This document shows, in pieces, positions 59,629 through 64,000 of a stretch of DNA of 64,000 bases. The DNA comes from Actinomadura craniellae (lineage in GTDB: Bacteria; Actinomycetota; Actinomycetes; Streptosporangiales; Streptosporangiaceae): NCBI RefSeq assembly GCF_003289645.1, contig NZ_QLYX01000003.1, positions 372,001 to 436,000 on the forward strand. The letters run 5' to 3'. A program made the position numbers and the translations under genes. The notes under the pieces are model-generated. The model had not been told where the DNA came from. It saw nothing but the letters and a program-made list of their open reading frames with translations, and ran no database searches. Position 1 is the stretch's first letter. Every line of letters begins with the position of its first letter.

Positions 59629-60621
59629 ATGGCCGTCGCAGGGGTTCCGCTGTCGGTGCTCAGCCTGGCGCCGATTCCGCAGGGGCGGACCGCCGCCGAC
59701 GCGCTGCGGGCGACCACCGAGCAGGCGCGGCGCGCCGAGGAGTGGAACTACCTGCGGTTCTGGGTGGCCGAGCACCACAACATGCCGGCGGTGGCCAGCT
59801 CCGCCACGTCCATCCTGATCGGGCACCTCGCCGGAGCCACGTCCCGGATCAGGGTCGGCTCGGGCGGCGTCATGCTGCCCAACCACGCGCCGTACATCAT
59901 CGCCGAGCAGTTCGGCACCCTCGCCACGCTGTACCCGGACCGGATCGACCTGGGGTTGGGCCGCGCGCCCGGCACCGACCCCTGGACCGCCCGGGCGCTG
60001 CACCGCGACCCGTCGGGCGGGCTGGACTTCCCCGACCAGGTCGCCGAGCTGCGCGGCTACCTGGCGCCCCCGACCCCCGGCCGCCGGGTCCGCGCCATTC
60101 CCGGCGAGGGGACGCAGGTGCCCGTCTGGCTGCTGGGATCCAGCCTGTTCAGCGCCCGGCTGGCGGCCCGGGAGGGGCTGCCGTTCGCGTTCGCCTCGCA
60201 CTTCGCGCCCGACCAGCTGCACGCGGCCCTGGAGGTGTACCGGCGGGAGTTCCGCCCCTCCGCCGAACTGGACCGGCCGCACGCGATGGCCGGGCTCAAC
60301 GTCATGGTGGCCGACACCGACGAGCGGGCCCGGTACGAGTTCAGCAGCGTGCAGCAGCGGGTGCTGTCGATCGTCCGCGGCGACATCGGGATGCCGCCGC
60401 CGGTCGCGGACATCGACGCCCTCTGGACCCCCGCCGAGGCGCAGGCCGTCGGTTCCATGCTGCGCGAGGCCGTCGTCGGCGCGCCCGGGACCGTCCGCCG
60501 CGGCCTGCTGGAGTTCGTCGAGCGCACCGGCGCGGACGAGCTGATCGTGGTGAGCGAGCCCTTCGACCCCGCCGCCCGGCTGCGCTCCCTGGAACTGCTG
60601 GCCGAGCTCTGGGAGCTGTGA
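59629..60621 (+). CDS. LLM-class flavin-dependent oxidoreductase
   Basis: A 330-residue luciferase-like monooxygenase of the MsnO8-related class. N-terminal [11 protein letters not shown] and [30 protein letters not shown] and [13 protein letters not shown] are the family marks. It needs reduced FMN from a separate reductase. Substrate unknown. ATG 59629 follows GGAG. Its stop is 2 nt from the stop of the convergent DUF7662-like gene. Confidence 0.88.
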   Translation: MAVAGVPLSVLSLAPIPQGRTAADALRATTEQARRAEEWNYLRFWVAEHHNMPAVASSATSILIGHLAGATSRIRVGSGGVMLPNHAPYIIAEQFGTLATLYPDRIDLGLGRAPGTDPWTARALHRDPSGGLDFPDQVAELRGYLAPPTPGRRVRAIPGEGTQVPVWLLGSSLFSARLAAREGLPFAFASHFAPDQLHAALEVYRREFRPSAELDRPHAMAGLNVMVADTDERARYEFSSVQQRVLSIVRGDIGMPPPVADIDALWTPAEAQAVGSMLREAVVGAPGTVRRGLLEFVERTGADELIVVSEPFDPAARLRSLELLAELWEL

Positions 60622-60623
60622 GT

Positions 60624-61196
60624 TCAGGCGCGGACGGCGCGGAAGCGCACCCGCTGGCCGGGGATGTCCACGGTCTCCACGTGGTAGCCGGCCGACATCC
60701 ACGCCTGCGCCTGCTCCTGCCGTGAGTCGTTGTCCCACCAGTGCGCCAGCCGCGGGTTCCGGGCGGACGGGGGCAGGTGCACGCCGCCCATGGTGACCTC
60801 GATGTCGTCGAACGTCATCTCGATCCGCTCCCCGCCGTGCTGGAGGAGGTAGTCCGACAGCGGCCGGTACCTGGTCGGCGGCGGGAGCGGGGCCTCGATC
60901 AGCCACTCCCGTGCCGCCCGGGTGGGCAGCGCGATGAACGAGCAGTTCCGCCAGCGCCGCTGCTGGTCGGGCGTGTGCAGCGGGGCGACCAGGTACTTCT
61001 CGTCGGGCGGCCGGCCCTCGATCCGGGTCAGCGTGCCGACCCGGTTGGGGTCCCAGCCCCGGCCGAAGTCCGTGATCTCCAGGACGAGGTCGCCCGGCCG
61101 CGGGGCGAGCATGCGCTCGGCCAGCGGGGTGCCCTGGCTGGCCAGGAACAGCTCGTGGCCGAGCACGGCGAGGATGCGAGCCTCCTCCGGTGTCAC
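60624..61196 (-). CDS. Hypothetical protein with DUF7662-like C-terminal domain
   Basis: A 190-residue protein. The C-terminal 80 residues (YRPLSDYLLQHGGERIEMTF to VHLPPSAR, AHWWDND, AWMSAGYHVETVD) resemble DUF7662. The N-terminal part resembles nothing I recognise. GTG 61196 has GGAGCGAGGA upstream. Function unknown. Confidence 0.55.
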   Translation of the reverse strand: MTPEEARILAVLGHELFLASQGTPLAERMLAPRPGDLVLEITDFGRGWDPNRVGTLTRIEGRPPDEKYLVAPLHTPDQQRRWRNCSFIALPTRAAREWLIEAPLPPPTRYRPLSDYLLQHGGERIEMTFDDIEVTMGGVHLPPSARNPRLAHWWDNDSRQEQAQAWMSAGYHVETVDIPGQRVRFRAVRA

Positions 61197-61309
61197 TCCT
61201 CGCTCCGTTCGAACCCTGTGCGGGAACCGCGTTCGCTATGTCCGACACTTTCAGGATTGGTGGTAGATCGAGGGCGCGCCAGAGGTGGCAGATCGCAACT
61301 GGGAAACGA

Positions 61310-61341
61310 AAAGCCCCGCACCGTTCCCGGTGCGGGGCTTT
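61310..61341 (-). terminator. Rho-independent terminator of the cold-shock gene
   Basis: Arms AAAGCCCCGCACCG (61310-61323) and CGGTGCGGGGCTTT (61328-61341), loop of 4 nt, followed on the minus strand by TTTTCGTTT. It lies 13 nt after the cold-shock stop. Confidence 0.85.
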
Positions 61342-61353
61342 CAGCGTCTCGGA

Positions 61354-61557
61354 TCAGAGGACGCGGATCGACTCGGCCTGCAGGCCCTTCTGGCCCTGGG
61401 TGACCTCGAACTCCACGGCCTGACCCTCCTGGAGCTCACGGAAGCCGTTGCCCAGGATGTTCGAGTAGTGCGCGAAGACGTCAGCGCCGCCGCCGTCCTG
61501 GGCGATGAAGCCGAAGCCCTTTTCCGCGTTGAACCACTTCACGGTGCCGGTAGCCAT
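61354..61557 (-). CDS. csp: Cold-shock domain protein
   Basis: A 67-residue single-strand nucleic-acid-binding protein. RNP1-like KGFGFI and RNP2-like DVFAHY motifs are intact, in [10 protein letters not shown]-x-EKGFGFI order. It is an RNA chaperone in the cytosol. I use ATG 61557; a start seven codons upstream lacks support. The long leader (61558 to about 61700) has a hairpin, and the terminator follows, so this is a monocistron. Confidence 0.95.
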   Translation of the reverse strand: MATGTVKWFNAEKGFGFIAQDGGGADVFAHYSNILGNGFRELQEGQAVEFEVTQGQKGLQAESIRVL

Positions 61558-61904
61558 ATACCGTCTGTACTCCTTCACGGGTGCCGGACCCGCACCTTAC
61601 GGACCCGGTGTCGCCGCGATGACTCCAGAAAAACGAAATGCGCCTGAGGGTCAACCAGCAGGCGCACATAAAGTCTCATGGGAACCACAACTGCAACGCC
61701 ACTTAGACTAGCACGCTCCGGCCACCGCTTCGCGTGATCTAGGTCACCGGCCCACGGGTATCGGCGAGATCGCCCAGGTTACGGGTGCGGTCGCACAAGG
61801 TTCCCGGCCGTCCGGTGGCGCCGCTCCCCGGGTTGCGGCCGGCCTCTGGATCCCCGATTCGCCGCGTGTTGAACTCGCGACCGAGTCGAGGAGCGGGAGC
61901 CGGA
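61558..61904. other. Divergent region between cold-shock and arabinanase genes
   Basis: 347 nt without a gene. The first part is the probable long leader of the cold-shock mRNA, with an inverted repeat TGCGCCTG / CAGGCGCA at 61639-61666. TAGTCT on the minus strand near 61705-61710 could be the -10 box. The rest shows no clear feature. Confidence 0.5.
61639..61666 (-). promoter_or_regulatory. Hairpin in cold-shock 5' leader
   Basis: Perfect 8-bp arms TGCGCCTG and CAGGCGCA separated by 12 nt, about 80-110 nt before the cold-shock start. Leaders of csp mRNAs often fold in a temperature-sensitive way; that role here is inferred. Confidence 0.45.
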
Positions 61905-62921
61905 ATGACCGACATCACACCGCGGGAGCACCGCCGCGGCATCTCGTGGGTCTCGAAGATCACAGCCATCGCGGCGGCGAGCACGCTGATCTTCGCGACC
62001 CTGACCGGGACGGCGCACGCCGCCTACCCCGACCCGGGGCTGGTCCGCGGCGACGTCTTCACCCACGACCCCACGATGATCCGCACCTCGGACGGGACGT
62101 ACTACACCTACTCCACCCACAACGGGCTGGAGGCCCGCTCGTCGACCAACCGGATCGACTTCGCCGCCGCCGGTGCCGCGCTGCCGTCCGGCGCGTCCTG
62201 GGCCCGGCAGTACAGCGGCGACGCCCGGGAGCTGTGGGCGCCGGACGTGTCGTACCAGAACGGCCAGTACTACATGTACTACTCGGCCTCCTCGTTCGGC
62301 TCCAACCACTCGGCGATCGGCCTGGCCATCAGCAGCACCGGCCGGCCGGGCAGCTGGCGGGACCGCGGCCGGGTCATCACGTCCTCCTCACGTGACAGTT
62401 TCAACGCCATCGACCCGCAGCTCACGGTGGACGCCCAGGGCCGCTGGTGGCTGGCGTTCGGCTCGTGGTGGACGGGGATCAAGATGATCCGGATCGACCC
62501 CGCCACCGGCAACCGGCACGCCGACCGGACGATCCACAGCCTGGCCGGCCGGACCCGGACCGACCTGGGCATCGAGGCACCGCACATCGTCCACCGGGGC
62601 GGCTACTACTACCTGTTCACCTCGTGGGACCTGTGCTGCCGCGGCACGGGCAGCACCTACAAGATCATGGTCGGCCGCTCGGCGAGCATCACCGGCCCGT
62701 ACGTCGACCGCAACGGCGTCCGGCTGACCAGCGGCGGCGGCACCGAGGTGCTGGCGACCCACGGCGGCCGGGTGATCGGGCCGGGCGGGCAGAGCGTCTA
62801 CCGCGACGGCACCCAGGACCTGCTCGTCTACCACTACTACGACCGGACGGACGGCGGCCGGCACAAGCTCGGCATCAACTACCTCGGCATCGACGCGGCC
62901 GGCTGGCCGTACGTGTGGTGA
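61905..62921 (+). CDS. Secreted arabinan endo-1,5-alpha-L-arabinosidase (GH43)
   Basis: A 338-residue secreted glycoside hydrolase with a five-bladed propeller fold. Signal peptide ends about residue 40 (TLTGTAHA). GH43 catalytic residues are likely D55 (THDPTMIR), D170 (NAIDPQLT) and E224 (GIEAPHI). It degrades arabinan side chains of pectin. ATG 61905 is preceded by GGAG. The pectate lyase gene follows 20 nt later, so the two form an operon. Confidence 0.9.
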   Translation: MTDITPREHRRGISWVSKITAIAAASTLIFATLTGTAHAAYPDPGLVRGDVFTHDPTMIRTSDGTYYTYSTHNGLEARSSTNRIDFAAAGAALPSGASWARQYSGDARELWAPDVSYQNGQYYMYYSASSFGSNHSAIGLAISSTGRPGSWRDRGRVITSSSRDSFNAIDPQLTVDAQGRWWLAFGSWWTGIKMIRIDPATGNRHADRTIHSLAGRTRTDLGIEAPHIVHRGGYYYLFTSWDLCCRGTGSTYKIMVGRSASITGPYVDRNGVRLTSGGGTEVLATHGGRVIGPGGQSVYRDGTQDLLVYHYYDRTDGGRHKLGINYLGIDAAGWPYVW

Positions 62922-62941
62922 CGGGAAGAAAGGAGCGCACG

Positions 62942-63904
62942 ATGCGAACGTCCTTCAAGATCCTCGGCGGGACCGCCGTGCTCGCCCTGACGGCGGCGGG
63001 CTGGGCGGTGCCGGCGCAGGGCGCCCCGCAGGCCGCGGCCTACGAGAGTGCCCCCGTCGGGTACGCGAGCATGAACGGCGGCACCACCGGAGGGGCCGGC
63101 GGCACCACGGTGACCGTCGGCAACGCCACGCAGTTCCGGCAGTACGCCAACGCGAGCGGCCGGTACGTCATCCAGGTGACCGGCACGATCTCGCTGTCCG
63201 GGATGCAGCGGGTCGCCTCCGACAAGACGATCATCGGTGTCGGCACGTCGGGCCGGATCGTCGGCGGCGGGCTCACCCTCAACGGGGTCCGGAACGTCAT
63301 CATCCGGAACCTGACCTTCAGCGGCGCCAACGACGACGCGATCAACATCCAGGACTCGACGACCAACGTCTGGATCGACCACAACGACCTGACCGACGCC
63401 TATGACGGCGTGCTCGACATCAAGCGCGGCTCCGACTACGTCACGGTCTCCTGGAACCGGGTGTACGGCCAGGACAAGGCGATGCTGCTCGGGCACTCCG
63501 ACGACAACGGCGCCCAGGACCGGGGCCGGCTGCGGGTGACCTACGTGCACAACTACTTCGACGGGACCAACCAGCGGCAGCCCCGGGTGCGCTTCGGCAA
63601 CCCGGTGCACGTGGTGAACAACTACTACCGGAACATCGGCAGCTACGGCGTGGCCTCCACCAACCAGGCCGGAGTGTACGTCGAGCGCAACTACTTCGAG
63701 AACACCCGCCAGCCCACGGTCACCCAGACGGGCGAGTCGTCCTCCGGCTACCTCAGCCTGGCGGGCAACCACCTGGTCGGCTCGGGCACCCCGCAGTCGA
63801 GGTACCCCACCCTGGTGCGGGCGATCCCCTACTCCTACGCCCCCGACGCGGCCCAGGACGTGAAGTCCATCGTCATGGCCGGTGCCGGGGTGGGCAAGGT
63901 CTGA
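62942..63904 (+). CDS. Secreted pectate lyase (PL1)
   Basis: A 320-residue secreted polysaccharide lyase with a right-handed beta-helix. Signal peptide covers about residues 1-27 (ending PAQGA). Family marks: VIIRNLTFSGANDDAINIQ, VWIDHNDL, and RQPRVRFG with the likely catalytic Arg. It cleaves polygalacturonate by beta-elimination, needing calcium. ATG 62942 has AAAGGAG upstream. Second gene of the GH43-PL1 pair and followed by a terminator. Confidence 0.92.
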   Translation: MRTSFKILGGTAVLALTAAGWAVPAQGAPQAAAYESAPVGYASMNGGTTGGAGGTTVTVGNATQFRQYANASGRYVIQVTGTISLSGMQRVASDKTIIGVGTSGRIVGGGLTLNGVRNVIIRNLTFSGANDDAINIQDSTTNVWIDHNDLTDAYDGVLDIKRGSDYVTVSWNRVYGQDKAMLLGHSDDNGAQDRGRLRVTYVHNYFDGTNQRQPRVRFGNPVHVVNNYYRNIGSYGVASTNQAGVYVERNYFENTRQPTVTQTGESSSGYLSLAGNHLVGSGTPQSRYPTLVRAIPYSYAPDAAQDVKSIVMAGAGVGKV

Positions 63905-63910
63905 TCCGGC

Positions 63911-63944
63911 GGCTCCGGCGGGCGGGCTTCCGCCTGCCGGAGCC
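63911..63944 (+). terminator. Terminator after the pectate lyase gene
   Basis: Arms 63911-63925 and 63930-63944 pair over 15 bp with one mismatch around GCTT, followed by CTTCCTT. It begins 7 nt after the stop of the pectate lyase gene. Confidence 0.8.
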
Positions 63945-64000
63945 CTTCCTTGACACCCCTCAGCAATGTGTGACATCAATCGAGACGATCGTTTTCTTGA

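Overview
This is a very GC-rich stretch of an actinomycete chromosome. The clues are GTG/TTG starts, a complete yrbE/mce operon, a cvnABCD conservon, an Asp23-type envelope operon, a Cds1-type cysteine desulfhydrase and several DUF families typical of actinomycetes. The mix points to a filamentous, sporulating genus, perhaps of the Streptosporangiales (Actinomadura-like); the genus is inference. I see no rRNA, tRNA, CRISPR array, intact insertion sequence or replication origin.

Layout. 1-5.7 kb, minus strand: a PfkB kinase (cut by the edge), a SIMPL protein, a PLP fold-type III enzyme, and three tandem paralogous secreted esterases. 5.8-8.9 kb, plus strand: purU and a five-gene Asp23/AmaP operon. 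8.9-11.6 kb, minus strand: gcvT-gcvH-glyA, with three 12-bp repeats in front. 11.8-20 kb: an M50 protease, Cds1, a DUF4239 protein, a Pro-rich wall protein with paired cysteines, an ATP-dependent DNA ligase, a repeat element and a long unexplained intergenic region. 20.3-26.4 kb: a phosphopantetheinyl transferase, a diiron oxygenase and a Baeyer-Villiger-type monooxygenase, with four TetR regulators and visible operator palindromes. 26.5-36.9 kb: a lytic transglycosylase-like protein, then the operon leader peptide-yrbEA-yrbEB-mceABCDEF-Mas behind a KstR-like operator. 37.4-46.3 kb: a trans-sulfuration enzyme, an AAA ATPase, PlsC, Ung, a wax ester/DGAT acyltransferase, NUDIX-like and DUF4253 proteins and a phosphatase. 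46.3-50.1 kb: the conservon cvnABCD.

50.3-55.9 kb is the most notable part: a compact diterpenoid cluster. A class II (protonation-type) diterpene cyclase and a cytochrome P450 form one minus-strand unit with a 4-nt overlap. A class I terpene synthase and a GGPP synthase run divergently on the plus strand. The shared promoter region holds a 22-bp palindrome. The logic is GGPP, then a bicyclic diphosphate, then a diterpene, then an oxidised diterpenoid. The conservon follows the cyclase on the same strand and may be its signalling partner.

55.9-64 kb: a CASTOR/POLLUX-like ion channel, a NYN-like protein, a 2-hydroxyacid dehydrogenase, a luciferase-like oxidoreductase, a DUF7662-like protein, a cold-shock protein with terminator, and a secreted arabinanase (GH43) plus pectate lyase (PL1) pair that indicates use of plant cell-wall pectin.
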